From Beroe forskalii (lineage: Eukaryota > Ctenophora > Nuda > Beroida > Beroidae), in NCBI GenBank assembly GCA_011033025.1, contig WFMF01000063.1, forward strand, positions 556,572 through 620,571: 64,000 nucleotides of DNA, in the 5' to 3' direction. The notes under the pieces are model-generated. The model was not told where the DNA came from. It searched no databases and saw only the letters and a program-made list of their open reading frames with translations. Below, one piece after another: positions 1 to 12,217 of the stretch. The number at the start of each line of letters is the position of its first letter. The stretch's first letter is position 1. The translations under genes and the position numbers were made by a program.

Positions 1-912
1 GCGACTCCCTAACCTATTATTATGGTCAGATATCATATTTGAGAGTTTCTAGAAATACAAGCATTCCCAACCTCGGCCACGCCCAAATCCCAAGTCTCAT
101 AAATGCGCGAAAAGTGTCACAAATCTGTAACAAGCTATGAGACTTGAGATTTCAAGAAATACCACCCCAAACACGATATTATGGTGGGAAAACATACTTT
201 AGAGTTTCAGAGTGCCAATGGGACCACTCCATCCCTTGGCCACGCCCAAATCCCAAGTCTCATAAATGCGCAAAACTGTAACAAAAGTGTAACAAATGTG
301 TGACAAGTCTCTTGCTATGAGACTTGGGGATTTGGCGATATGCGACTCTAACCTATTATTATGGTCAGATAACATATTTGAGAGTTTCTAGAAACACACA
401 AGCATTCCCAACCCTCGGCCACGCCCAAATCTCAAGTCTCATAAATGCACGAAAAGTGTCACAAATCTGTAACAAGCTATGAGACTTGAGATTTCAAACA
501 AATCACCCCAAAACACGATATTATGGTGGAGAAAATACTTTAGAGTTTCAGAGTGCCAATGGACCACTCCCATCCTCGGCCACGCCCAAATCCCAAGTCT
601 CATAATGCTTGAAAACTGTAACAAATGTGTGACAAGTCTTGTGCTATGAGACTTGGGGCGATATGCAACTCCTAACCTATTATTATGGTCAGATATCATA
701 TTTGAGAGTTTCTAGGCTAACACAAGCATTCCCAACCCTCAGCCACGCCCAATCCCAAGTCTAATAAATGCGCGAAAAGTGTCACAAATCTGTAACAAGC
801 TATGAGACTTGGGATTTCAAAACAATCACCCCAAAACACAATATTATGGTGTGATAACATACTTTAGGGTTTCAGAGTGCCAATGGGTCCACTCCCATCC
901 CTCGGCCACGCC
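1..912. repeat. Dimeric A/B satellite array, first block
   Basis: Alternating ~170-180 bp monomers. Both types share a core (CAAATCCCAAGTCTCATAAA... then GCTATGAGACTTGGGGATTT) that can fold into a stem-loop, because the two halves are inverted copies. The A monomer continues with a TATTATGGTGGGATAACATA segment, the B monomer with TATTATGGTCAGATATCATA. A and B are clearly diverged copies of one ancestor, so the higher-order unit is an A-B dimer of about 350 bp. The same satellite recurs at 2202-2381, 6739-7116 and 8466-9410. The array is cut at 912 by a retroelement. Confidence 0.85.
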
Positions 913-2201
913 TTTTTTTTTTGAAAACCCGCGGTGGGGTACCACTAAGGGCTTTAAAAATATATACATAAATCTGAAATCATTCTCCAAAAAGTAATAT
1001 TTGAAAATCTCACTCAACGAAAACTAAATAGTATGAAAAAATATGCGAAAACATTCATTAGTTTTTGTGTGATATTTGTATCAAACTCATGTAACACTGT
1101 GCTGCAAAACCTAGAACAATAGAGGAACAATATTAAATTCACATGCATTCGCGATCGACCGACCAATAATAGGCATCGTGTTGAAATGATCACGATCTGT
1201 TAGAGTTGACCACAGTCACTACAGAACCAGGTGATGTAATGTTTTCTGCTAGGATCACTGTCGTTTCTTCAACTCCTCAATAAGGAGTTTATGTGCCGAG
1301 CGTTCGTCCATAGTCCTATCCGATCTAATAAAGACTGAACTGAACTTCTGTGAGTTCCGCAGCTTCTTGGCCTGCACTAAGATGTGTCTAGATGTGCTCG
1401 TACACGACAACATAACCTTCACTGGTCTTGAGCGCTTCTGGTCCCCGGTCTTGCCCACACGACAAACCTCAGCAGCAGGTTTGATCCCCAGCTCTCCGAA
1501 CACTTCCAGCACCTTACCAGACAAGTCCTCATCCTTTTCTTCAGGCACACCGAACAACATCAGGTTCCTACTCCTATCTTCTTCCTGAACAACATCCTTA
1601 ACTACACTTTTCAGCGTCTGCTGACTGATCTGCGCGCTGATTCACCCGTGCTTTTTACAGCCTCGCTGTATGTCTTGATCTGCTCTTCAACAGTCTTCGT
1701 TACTGATTCCGTCACCGCACTCTGTACTGAGTTCAACATCTTGTACTTGCAAATAATCATCTCATGCTGTTGAACAATAACAAGCTTCTGCGACTTCACG
1801 AGGTCTGATTTAGTAGTCTGAAGATCTGACCTGGCATGTCTGAGACTGTTGTTCTGAATTCGTACATATTGAAACGCTTCACAACACATTGTGACAAGCT
1901 TTTCCTTGCTCAACTCTCGGCACTTTGACGGCGTAACATGGGTCGGATCGTCGCAGGTCAACTCCGCCATTGCCCTCCCGAGCCAAAGACTTGCCCTTCC
2001 CACCAAATCGTCAATTTCTCTGTCATTAGAGGGCTTTGTAGAAGTATTTGCAGCCATGGTATTCAGGAATACACACAGCCACAATAACGGTGTTGTGCGA
2101 TTATCAAGCAACTGATAACAGAGAGATAAAATCAACACGCACACAAATAATGGTATACTGCACTGAAATAATGGTATACTGCACTGAAATAATGGTATAC
2201 T
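913..2201 (-). mobile_element. ORF1-only non-LTR element (half-LINE), copy 1
   Basis: An insertion in the satellite flanked by the 5-bp direct repeat ACGCC (908-912 and 2202-2206). Read on the minus strand it has a 5' UTR of about three ~21-bp monomers (GTATACCATTATTTCAGTGC type), one ORF1-like frame, a 3' UTR ending in a small hairpin (ACCCC-loop-GGGT) and a poly(A) tail. No reverse transcriptase frame is present. The copy at 36406-37698 has the same architecture and nearly the same length, so absence of ORF2 is a family trait and not a deletion private to this copy. Movement would need a partner LINE enzyme in trans (inference). Confidence 0.75.
1255..2057 (-). pseudogene. Broken ORF1 protein of half-LINE copy 1
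   Basis: The frame begins at an ATG (2057-2055) with MAANTSTKP and runs through a coiled-coil-like region (KSDLVKSQKLVIVQQHEM) to a premature stop near 1611. One frameshift at about 1611-1640 restores homology in another frame (RNLMLFGVPEE, then CRVGKTG, RPVKVMLSC and VFIRSDRTMDERSAHKLL). It stops at 1255, about 30 residues earlier than the 36.5-kb copy. What is seen is a nucleic-acid-binding ORF1-type protein with a coiled coil followed by an RRM-like block. The frameshift and early stop mean it is not functional. Confidence 0.75.
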
Positions 2202-2381
2202 ACGCCCAAATCCCAAGTCTCATAAATGCGCGAAAACTGTAACAAAACTGTAACAAATGTGTGACAAGTCTCGTGCTATGAGACTTGGGGATTTGAGGCG
2301 ATATGCGACTCCCTAACCTATTATTATGGTCAGATATCATATTTGAGAGTTTCTAGAGGCCAACACAAGCATTCCCAACCC
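2202..2381. repeat. A/B satellite, fragment between two insertions
   Basis: A single B-type monomer (CAAATCCCAAGTCTCATAAA core, then the TATTATGGTCAGATATCATA segment). It lies between the half-LINE on the left and the (TAA)n element on the right. Its last 11 bp, ATTCCCAACCC (2371-2381), are repeated at 6739-6749. Confidence 0.85.
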
Positions 2382-5300
2382 AGGCACTATTTCTCTCTTC
2401 TCTTATTCTTTTTAGCACTCTTCTTAGCACTTCCTCACCCTTTCTTTGATTAGATTATTTAACTTTTTGATCCTCTCTTTTTATGAATCATTTCCTTTCA
2501 TGGGTTGCTGCTGGAAATCAACGGAATTTAGTCTGATTTTCCAGCAGTAACCCATTTATATCTTACAAATACTCCCTCAGAAAGTTTAAAATTCCATCTT
2601 TCTATCGATACTACCAAGACACAACAGAAGCTGTGCATCTTCCTAGACACCACTTACTCGACTTCTCCTCTTGCTGATGAAGTACACTAGCGTACTTGAG
2701 ATGGACCACTATCCTAGCACACCAATCAAGGTACAACACACTTTCACACAACTGAGCAAAACAATGTTACAACCCATGAACCCAACCTCACTCTTATTGA
2801 CTATGCTCTTTGGAATTGATTGTTTATCTATTTATTCTTCTCCTGCTCTCCTGTTGTGAAACATTTCGTGTCCATGGATTGCTGCTGAAAAATCAATGAA
2901 ATCTAGTCTGATTTTCCAGCAGTAATCCATTCAAATCTAACAAGTATTCCCTCAGAAAGCCAACTTTCTTGCGTTTTTAAAATTCCATCTTTTTAACGAT
3001 ACTACCAAGACACAACAGAAGCTGTGCACCACCCTCCCAAGCACCTTCCTACACACCACTTTCTAGACTACTCCTCTTGCCGATAAAGTAGAACACCAGC
3101 TACCCTGTGATGGACCACTATTTTAGCACACCAAACAAGGTACAACACACTTTCCACCCAACTAAGCAAAACAATGTTACAACCCAATGTTACAACTCAT
3201 CCTCACCCTTTTTGACTCTTTTGAATGGATTGATTATCTATTTGATCTTCTCTTCTTGTCCATGGATTGCTGCTGAAAAATCAATGAAATCTAGTCTGAT
3301 CTTCCAGCAGTAATCCATTCAAATCTAACAAGTATTCCCTCAGAAAGTCAACTTTCTTGCGTTTTAAAATTCCATCTTTTTGACGATACTACCAAGACAC
3401 AACAGAAGCTGTGCACCACCCTCCCAAGCACCTTCCTAGACACCACTTCCTAGACTACTCCTCTTGCTGATAAAGTAGAACACCAGCTACCCTGTGACGG
3501 ACCACTCTTCTAGCACACCAATCAAGGTACAACACACTTTCCACCCAACTGAGCAAAACAATGTTACAACCCAATGTTACAACTCATCCTCACCCTTATT
3601 GACTACTCTTTTGAATTGATTGATTATCTATTTGATCTTTTCTTCTTGTGAAACATTTCGTGTCCATGGATTGCTGCTGAAAAATCAATGAAATCTAGTC
3701 TGATTTTCCAGCAGTAATCCATTCAAATCTAACAAGTATTCCCTCAGAAAGCCAACTTTCTTGCGTTTTAAAATTCCATCTTTTTAACGATACTACCAAG
3801 ACACAACAGAAGCTGTGCACCACCCTACCAAGCGCCTTCCTACACACCACTTCCTAGACTTCTCCTCTTGCTGATAAAGTAGAACACCAGCTACCCTGTG
3901 ATGGACCACTATTTTAGCACACCAAATAAGGTACAACACACTTTCCACCCAACTAAGCAAAACAATGTTACAACCCAATGTTACAACTCATCCTCACCCT
4001 TTTTGACTCTTTTGAATTGATTGATTATCTATTTGATCTTCTCTTCTTGTCCATGGATTGCTGCTGAAAAATCAATGAAATCTAGTCTGATTTTCCAGCA
4101 GTAATCCATTCAAATCTAACAAGTATTCCCTCAGAAAGCCAACTTTCTTGCGTTTTAAAATTCCATCTTTTTAACGATACTACCAAGACACAACAGAAGC
4201 TGTGCACCACCCTCCCAAGCACCTTCCTAGACACCACTTCCTAGACTACTCCTCTTGCTGATAAAGTAGAACACCAGCTACCCTGTGACGGACCACTCTT
4301 CTAGCACACCAATCAAGGTACAACACACTTTCCACCCAACTGAGCAAAACAATGTTACAACCCAATGTTACAACTCATCCTCACCCTTATTGACTACTCT
4401 TTTGAATTGATTGATTATCTATTTGATCTTCTCTTCTTGTGAAACATTTCGTGTCCATGGATTGCTGCTGAAAAATCAATGAAATCTAGTCTGATTTTCC
4501 TGCAGTAATCCATTCAAATCTAACAAGTATTCCCTCAGAAGCCAACTTTCTTGCGTTTTAAAATTCCATCTTTTTAACGATACTACAAAGACACAACAGA
4601 AGCTGTGCACCACCTTCCTAGACACCACTTCCTAGACTACTCCTCTTGCTGATGAAGTAGTACACTAGCGTTCCTTGTGATGGACCACTATTTTAGCACA
4701 CCAAAAGAACAATTTCTATCGGTACCACCAGTGAACCACACTCCTGTGTTCCTTCCCTTAGCCAACTTTCTTCTATCTTGTGATGAACTATTATACCAGC
4801 ACACCAATTAAGGTACAACACATGCACTGCACATTGAGATTAACAATGTTATTACCCATTTCCCACCCTTTTCAACTTTTGAAAACTATTTACTTCCACG
4901 CTTAACCATAGAATAGGAATTCAAAGTGCAAGTTTATTGGACTGTTGCTCTTTCCATATTCACATGGAATTTGAAACTTATGATGCCAATTGACAGATAA
5001 TCTGAATGCTTTAGGCGAGTGAAACAAGTACTCAACAACCAAATTCCCCCAAAACTTTATCGTAGAATTCATTTTTTGATTAAACATGTCACAATCTTTT
5101 ACATCGTAAAATAGCTTGAGTCACATTCATCATATTTCACTTCGTGATAAATTTGAATTTAAACACATGCAACAGTATTCTTTAATATATATTAATATAT
5201 AGGCTGAAACGAAGTTTGAGTAGCTTATTATCAGAGGATTCCTAAAGCTGCAATCACCATGTTTCTCCTGCGGATATGATCGGTATGAGTTTTGAATTTT

Positions 5301-6738
5301 GGAACAAGAATTTGCAAATTTCCTTACGTAGAGTTCTAAGCCGTTATTATATGATTATAGATCAAATGAAGTCAGTCGCTTAAACCAAGTTTTATGTGTC
5401 CTAATTTCATTACTTTCGTTCCCTTTTAGCTATTTATTCTTGTTTGACGTTGAAATTAATGACATTCACAATTTCTTCACATCCACAACGAAACGAGACA
5501 AGATCTTTCGTTTTTACTCCTGCTGTTTTGAGGATCAAGGATGCCAAGTACAATCAATACATGTAAACTGTGTTACAGTTACAAGTACAACAATAACATA
5601 TGTTTCCAACAGCCAAATGAGCGGTATTCCTTATTTGTTTTTAACATGCATGTCGTGTAGTATTAGCAAATTCTCATCCTTTTGTGTGGGACATTTTCAT
5701 TGTTAGATTTTGCGCAACTAGCAATTTTACAGATTTAACAAGATAGAAACTTTGTCGTCAGCGCTCACGTACGTTCTTTTTGCGAGCAGTGTAGTTTTAT
5801 AGTACTCTTAATTTAACGGTTTTTTGAGAAGCTTCTAGAATCGTGTCCTAAGCGGGAATATGTCTTTAAAAGTAATTATGTGAGATTTGATTATTAAATC
5901 TGGTAGTTTTAGCATGTACGACACAAAAAGTTGTTTCTGGTAGTTTTAGCGAATGTCAAAATTGTGACACACTTCATAAAAAGTTTTTCATTTGATCGAT
6001 CCATTTGATCGACGCGGAACGATGAAACCACCTTATGTTTCTTGTTTGCAAGGATGCAATTGTTATCTGATATCGACAATAATATTGTATATTCTAATCA
6101 GCAATGCGTTATTAATTCTGTAGTTCTCATAAAGAAATCCATTTGACTCTATTGGGCAAGTCAATGCTGTGTCCTGTGCACGGGCTATCCTCATACGGCT
6201 ATGTGTAGGCATTAGCCAACGGAAAACCTGTGCGCGGCTCAGTAGTGAGTAGCCTCTACGTTTTGTGTTCTGCGATCTGAATCTGTCTCACTCTCAATGT
6301 AGTTCATTAAAACTTAAATTTATTTTCTTCCTGTGCGTGGCACGCTGTTGTGACCTGTGTGTGGGTCATTCCTGTACGGCTGTGCGTAGGCACTAGCCAA
6401 TGGAAAGCCCATGTGCGGTAAACGGCACGTGTTGCAACGCGTATCAGCACCTAACAGCTTCATGACACTGTTTTAACCTCTAGCAAATCACTACAGGGTC
6501 GGCTGACTTCTTCAAACTACCATGACCTCTACCCTAGAGCTTTGCTAGGGGGGAGAGATTGTACTCTTAAAGCGAGTACGCTTATAAATAGTACGCATAC
6601 CTGAATGGGAACATGCCGACCCAGGTTTCTTGAAGGGTATGGTCGTGCATATATGTCCTCCAAATCCGTGGGGTTGGGGGCACTACGGAGGCTTTAGTAA
6701 GCCTACCGTCTCTTATAATAATAATAATAATAATAATA
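2382..6738 (+). mobile_element. (TAA)n-tailed retroelement with internal tandem array, 5'-truncated copy
   Basis: Flanked by an 11-bp target-site duplication, ATTCCCAACCC (2371-2381 and 6739-6749), inside the satellite. Its 3' end has a hairpin (GGCTTTAGTAAGCC) followed by a tail of about eight TAA units. Both features indicate target-primed reverse transcription. Relative to the inverted copy at 12218-16421 it lacks the first ~306 bp, as expected from 5' truncation, but it holds six ~390-bp tandem units instead of five. I see no long ORF and no reverse transcriptase motif, so it is either non-autonomous or a novel element. A modest frame at 5440-5706 is partly kept in both copies. Confidence 0.72.
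2480..4690 (+). repeat. Six ~390-bp tandem units inside the (TAA)n element
   Basis: Units start near 2502, 2875, 3261, 3667, 4056 and 4457. Each carries an inverted repeat of about 20 bp (GGATTGCTGCTGAAAAATCA against CTGATTTTCCAGCAGTAATC) and a block ending GTTACAACCCAATGTTACAA. The first unit is the most diverged. The inverted copy of the element carries five such units at about 14160-16000. Confidence 0.85.
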
Positions 6739-7116
6739 ATTCCCAACCCTCGGCCACGCCCAAATCCCAAGTCTCATAAATGCGCGAAAAGTGTCACAAA
6801 TCTGTAACAAGCTATGAGACTTGGGATTTCAAGGCGAAATACCACCCCAAAACACGATATTATGGTGGGATAACATACTTTAGAGTTTCAGAGTGCCAAT
6901 GGGACCACTCCCATCCCTTGGCCACGCCCAAATCCCAAGTCTCAAATGCGCGAAAATGGTTAAAACAAAACTGTAACAAATGTGTGACAAGTCTCGTGCT
7001 ATGAGACTTGGGGATTTGAGGCGATATGCGACTCCCTAACCTATTATTATGGTCAGATATCATATTTGAGAGTTTCTAGAGGCCAACACAAGTGTTTCCA
7101 ACCCTCAGCCATGCCC
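6739..7116. repeat. A/B satellite block between two insertions
   Basis: One A and one B monomer, in the same orientation as 1-912. The block ends in CTCAGCCATGCCC (7104-7116), which is repeated at 8466-8478 on the far side of the next insertion. Confidence 0.85.
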
Positions 7117-8465
7117 TTAGTCTTAGTCTTAGTAAAATGGCCACAGTCGGTTTAATCAACCAGGCCAGTGGCAGCCATGCTGAGCATGGAGACTATCCCT
7201 AGTACACTAGGCGAAGGGTGTGAACTCCTGGGTGGTTTTTTAGGCCACCCGACTGCCGGAGATATCCTGGGCTGAGAGTAGCCCACCCGTCCAGGACCTC
7301 ACTGGACCAGTAAGCTACCAACGCCCCTGGCTTTCAAACAGACTGCAAAGCAAGTCAATGCTTGCCTGCAGATTAAGTCGGAGATCAGCCGGAGGTGGCT
7401 ATGTACCACCTCCCTTCGTCTGACTGAGCCACAGGGAGGTCTGACCCAACCAGACTGTGTAAATAATATTCCCATTGATTGGAGTTATGCTGGGATCAAT
7501 GGGCAAAGCCCAGCTATGGGGTATTACCTGGAAAAGAAGAGAGGGAACTGATTGTTAGTTTTGGTGATGTTTTTGGTGTTGTATTATTGTTCATTAATCA
7601 AAGTTATGTTGCTAAATCAGATTCATTGGGAGGGGACATCCTTTCGAAATGGGCTGCAGTTTATTGTATTTATTTCTATGGGTCTAGATGTACAGAAATT
7701 TGTTGCTTGACAGAAGTGGTGAGGTTATGAGACTTAGCTGGTTTGAAGTACGGAGTACCCAGCAGGTTAGGGTGATGAAAGTTGGAGATATAACGAAATA
7801 AAATGTTGTTTACTTATTGGATATAATATGGGAGAGTTGGACAGTGGGCTAAGTTTTATAGCAGTAAGAGGGTTGATAATGCAGGGGTCGCCAATGTAAC
7901 TGCTGATTCCAGAATGAAACAAAATTTATTTCATGATGGTGCTGAGGAACCTTGAGGATCTGAACTTTAACAAGTTGTATGAGGAGAAAATTTTTATCAG
8001 GGCTTCTTGAGTGGCCTTTGATAGTTTGAGGGAGGAAGCCATATTGGTTTTTTGTAGTACAAAGTGGGTTATGACTACCGGGCTGTGCCAATGTTGTTAC
8101 AGTATATAATATGTATGTATGGGTTGATCATTCCTTTGAGGACAGTCTTCAAGTAGTGTACCTGAATTATAATGAATTAAGTAAAAAGATTAAAGAATAG
8201 TATAGATATAGAAAGAGGGGGCTAGGGCGGTTATAATGTAAAATCAAAAGTTAATATACCGTGAGGGGCTGGATAGTGAAGTTATGATACTTAGCTGGTG
8301 AGTGGTACTAGAGAGTACCCAGCAGGTGGAAGGTGGATGATACCAACTGCATGGGAAGTGCAGTTGGCACACTCGGGAGGGGGAGGTGGGTGAGGCCCCA
8401 ACTGGAAAGAACCAGGTCCCTGCCCCATTGTATCTGTACCATTGAGTCAAAAGAGAATTAATCTT
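7117..8465 (-). mobile_element. 1.35-kb non-LTR retroposon in the satellite
   Basis: Flanked by a 13-bp direct repeat CTCAGCCATGCCC (7104-7116 and 8466-8478), which is satellite sequence, so this is a clear insertion. On the minus strand the element ends with a simple tail of AAGACT repeats (7117-7132), the signature of a non-LTR retrotransposon or SINE. No long ORF survives in it. A segment near both ends contains a similar motif (CCCAGCAGG with AGTACC, around 7745-7765 and 8310-8330), suggesting an internal duplication. The family is not recognised. Confidence 0.7.
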
Positions 8466-9410
8466 CTCAGCCATGCCCAAATCCCAAGTCTCATAAATGC
8501 GCGAAAAGTGTCACAAATCTGTAACAAGCAATGAGACTTGGGATTTCAAGGCGAAATACCACCCCAAAACGATATCATGGTTGTATAACATACTTTAGAG
8601 TTTCAGAGTGCCAATGGGACCACTCCCATCCCTTGGCCACGCCCAAATCCCATGTCTCATAGCTTGTTACAGATTTGTGACACTTTTCGCGCATTTATGA
8701 GACTTGGGATTTGGGTGTGGCCGAGGGTTGGAAATGCTTGTGTTGGCCTCTAGAAACTCTCAAATATGTTATCTGACTATAATAATAGGTTAGGGAGTCG
8801 CATATCGCCTCAAATCCCCAAGTCTCATAGCACGAGACTTTTCACACATTTGTTACAGTTTTGTTACAGTTTTCGCGCATTTATGAGACGTGGGATTTGG
8901 GCGTGGCCAAGGGATGGGAATGGTCCCATTGGCACTCTGAAACTCTTAAGTATGTTATCCCACCATAATATCATGTTTTGGGGTGGTATTTTCGCTTTGA
9001 AATCCCAAGTCTCATAGCTTGTTACAGATTTGTGACAATTTTCGCGCATTTATGAGACTTGGGATTTGGGCGTGGCCGAGGGTTGCAAATGCTTGTGTTG
9101 GCCTCTAGAAACTCCCAAATATGTTATCTGACCATAATAACAGGTTAGGGAGTCGCATATCGCCTCAAATTGCCAAGTCTCATAGCACGAGACTTGTCAC
9201 ACATTTGTAACAGTTTTGTTACAGTTTTTGCGCATTTATGAGACGTGGGATTTGGGCGTGGCTGAGGGTTGGAAATGCTTGTGTTGGCCTCTAGAAACTC
9301 TCAAATATCTTATCTGACCATAATAATAGGTTCAAGGAGTCATATATCGCCCAAAATCCTCAAGTGTCATAGCACGATCAGACTTGTGACACATTTGTGA
9401 CAGTTACAAA
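8466..9410. repeat. A/B satellite, block with an internal orientation switch
   Basis: The block starts in the same orientation as 1-912, but after about 8660 the monomers run the other way (TATGAGACTTGGGATTTGGG followed by CGTGGCCGAGG). The monomers therefore meet head-on near 8655, giving a large inverted repeat within the satellite. The array fades out at about 9410. Confidence 0.8.
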
Positions 9411-10517
9411 ACAATTTACTACAAAATTTAAATGTAACGTCATACATCAGGCTGAAATTGATCGACGGGCGATGTCCGTCCCTTTCTTCTGACTTGTTGT
9501 TGACAAGGGACGGAGGAAATACGACAATTCCCTTAAAATATGAAATATTATCTTTGATCATCCTAACATGTCAACATTCGTAGAACTCATAACTCTGAGT
9601 TCAGGAGAAGCAAGCTAGAAAATAGTTGGTATAGAGCACTCTTATACCGATGTGCAATGCAGGTATACACGTTTTACATGGATACCCACAGTCTGGTCAT
9701 ACCAGATGATGTGTCATTTAGTATGACTCATGAGTTGCACGTTTGATCGAGAGCTTTCTATTTGTTAAAATAACCACATGAAGCAATTCGGGCCTGAAAA
9801 TTGGTCTGAAACTCTATCCCATGGATCAAACTGCACCGTTTGATTTAAAGCCTAAGGTAGAGATCGACCAATTTTTGAATACAGCGGGACCAAAAATGGC
9901 AGAGCAGTAGTTGTGGTTGGAGAAAGGACACAGTGGCGATTTGCTTCATAGTGCCCCTTGGGGACCACCTGATCTACCACTCAGGGTCAACTAGTTATCA
10001 ACAAAACAAGATGCCAATAATTTATTCTTAGTATTCCTAAGTAATTTAAAATTACATGCTGTTTTGAAATTGTTTTATGTTATCTATGTTCTAGGCGTTG
10101 CATTGTCCAGCAATGTAACATCTAATCAGAAAGGCCTGATGCATCATGTGTACACTCTCATTAAAACATGAAAGCCAATGACATCCATATCGTTCTCTTG
10201 TTCTTATTTTAGCAGTATTTACACTTGTATTGGACTGTCATTCACTTTACAACACACTTTTAGGCCGTCAAGTGTGGCTTTAGATTATAATGCTTGCGCC
10301 ACAACATTCCAGAAGCATAATAATTGTTGCTTACTTGTTTTTATGGGGTTTAGCTAGGTTCATTTAAGTGAAAGTCACTTCAGCTTTTGTTTTAAACGGT
10401 TCAGGCACCTTGAAAACCGAGTCATTGTCATCACAATTTACCTCTTTCATTTCGAATGAATAAGAAAGAGGTTATACAAAAGTATGTAAAATTGTAAAAA
10501 GATTGGTCATTACCCCA
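9411..10517. other. Unassigned stretch without a supported gene
   Basis: AT-rich sequence between the satellite and the reverse-transcriptase remnant. I see no long frame or clear repeat. Its right part, next to the RT stop codon, is probably the 3' UTR of that LINE. Confidence 0.4.
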
Positions 10518-11111
10518 TCAAATTGAATTGGAAGGAGTTTCCATTAGGGCTTTAGAAAATTCGACGAAATTATTTTTACACCAGTTTTCTGAATCAATTT
10601 TTTGGACGTCAAGAAGAGATCTCTTCAGTAGAGATTTTATCAAGTTCTCATCACTATCAAGGCCAAAATTTTCGATAACAGGAATTTTTCTGAAACTGTT
10701 CCAAAGCCATGGTGCTTTGTATGAAAAGTAGATAGATGGTTCTGTAGTTACAATCCTTTTATTATTTCGTTTCGATACATTCAATGTCAGATAAAGAGGT
10801 CGGGGTTCTCTAGATTTAACTATCTTCACCAGTTCCATTATACATCTTAGTCGATATAAGTTCTGTACAGTAAGTAGATTGTGAAGTATGAAAAGAGGTT
10901 TAGACGGTTCTCTGATGTAGAATTCCCTGTCAAGCTTTTGTTTGTCAACAGGGCGAGCACGAACACAGGTACGAAACTTTTCTAGATAAGTTTCAGTATC
11001 ACCAAACATAATTCTTAGACATTTCTTTTGAGTGCGAAATATGGGTTCAAGGTTACTTAAGGCAACCCCACCCCAGACTGAGATGCCATAACTTAGATGT
11101 GATTCAGAGAG
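10518..11111 (-). pseudogene. C-terminal remnant of a LINE reverse transcriptase
   Basis: An open frame of about 198 codons without its own start. It shows the post-catalytic part of a jockey-type reverse transcriptase: SHLSYGISVWGG, then RTQKKCLRIMFG, then LFILHNLLTVQNLYRLR, and finally FSYKAPWLWNSF. These are family landmarks downstream of the YADD active site. The fingers, palm and active site are missing, because the frame is cut at 11112 where a tandem repeat begins. It is a 5'-truncated, dead copy. It might come from the LINE whose machinery moves the ORF1-only elements, but nothing here proves that. Confidence 0.8.
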
Positions 11112-11400
11112 ATTCCTAATCCTAGAGATTCCTGATCCTACCTGACCTACAGCTGGCGTCTCCTGATCCTACCTGACCTACTGGCATCTGGACTGATCCT
11201 ATCTGACCCATTGGAGACTGGCGTCTCCTGATCCTACCCGAGCCTCCTAATCCTACCTGATATACTGGCATCTCCTGATCCCACCTTACCTATCGGCGTC
11301 TCCTTATCCTACCTGATCTATGACTGGCGTCTCATGATCCTACCTGACCTACAGCTGGCGTCTCCTGATCCTACCTGAGCATCGTGATCCTACCTGACCT
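11112..11400. repeat. Short tandem repeat with TCCTGATCCTACCTGACCTA units
   Basis: About eight degenerate 25-35 bp units built from TCCTGATCCTACCTGACC and CTGGCGTC. The array directly abuts the truncated reverse-transcriptase remnant. Confidence 0.8.
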
Positions 11401-11850
11401 AATGGCATTTTTGTGAACAATTGTATATAAACATGGCCATTGCGCACATTTTCCAACCAACATGAAGTCTCTACGACCTTCCTGGACTGAGATACAAAAT
11501 TCGCCTAACTCAGGTCTTGCGTTGGCCCAAAAAATCAGTTTTTCGCCCGTTACTCCGTTCCTTAGCATATTAGGGCATATTTTCGTCAACAATTGTATAT
11601 AAACATGGCCATTGCGCACATTTTCCGCCCAAGATGAAGTCTCTACGACCTTCCTGGACTGAGATACAAAATTCGCCTTATGCAGGTCTTGCGCCTGCCC
11701 AAAAAATCTGTTTTTCGCCTGTAACTCCGTTCCTGAGCATTTTAGGACATATTTTTGTTTACAATTGTATATAAACATGCTCATTGCGCACATTTTCCGC
11801 CCAAGATGAAGTCTCTACGACCTTCCTGAGCCGAGATAAGATTTCTTACA
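11401..11850. repeat. ~180-bp tandem repeat, about 2.5 copies
   Basis: Units start near 11420, 11600 and 11775. Each contains TGTATATAAACATGG, CGCACATTTTCC, AGATGAAGTCTCTACGACC and a CAAAAAATC block. Frames that run through it are periodic and not genes. The third unit degenerates after about 11840. Confidence 0.8.
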
Positions 11851-12109
11851 TATCAGTCGGCTGCGTCTCAGCTAAAAATCGATTTTTCGGTACTTTCCAC
11901 ACTCCGGAGAGGTGTGGAAAGTTGTTAGATCGATTTTTCATGCAAAAAACTATAGAATCCATGCAAAATCGCTCGGTGTAGAATTTGTCCACTTTTTACC
12001 CCTTTTTGAGGCAGATTTGACTGTATTATACGTACTAGTCGGTTCCCGTCCTACGGATGGCGAATGATGGCAGCCGCATGAGCTAACGGCTCAGTGATTT
12101 GACCATGCG

Positions 12110-12217
12110 AGTTTGGAGGGGAAATTCGAAACTTTAATTTTATGCGAAAAAAGCTTGCCACGCCCCCAACGGTAACCCAATATTGCCGACAATATTCTCA
12201 AAACCTTTACTCATCAT
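12110..12217. repeat. Repeat C, copy split by the inverted (TAA)n element
   Basis: Holds GAAATTCGAAACTTTAATTT, CCACGCCCC, AACGGTAACCCAATATT and CTCAAAACCTTTACTCATC. The same repeat continues at 16422 on the other side of the inserted element and recurs at 16500-16680. Its last 11 bp, TTACTCATCAT, are the target-site duplication. Confidence 0.7.
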
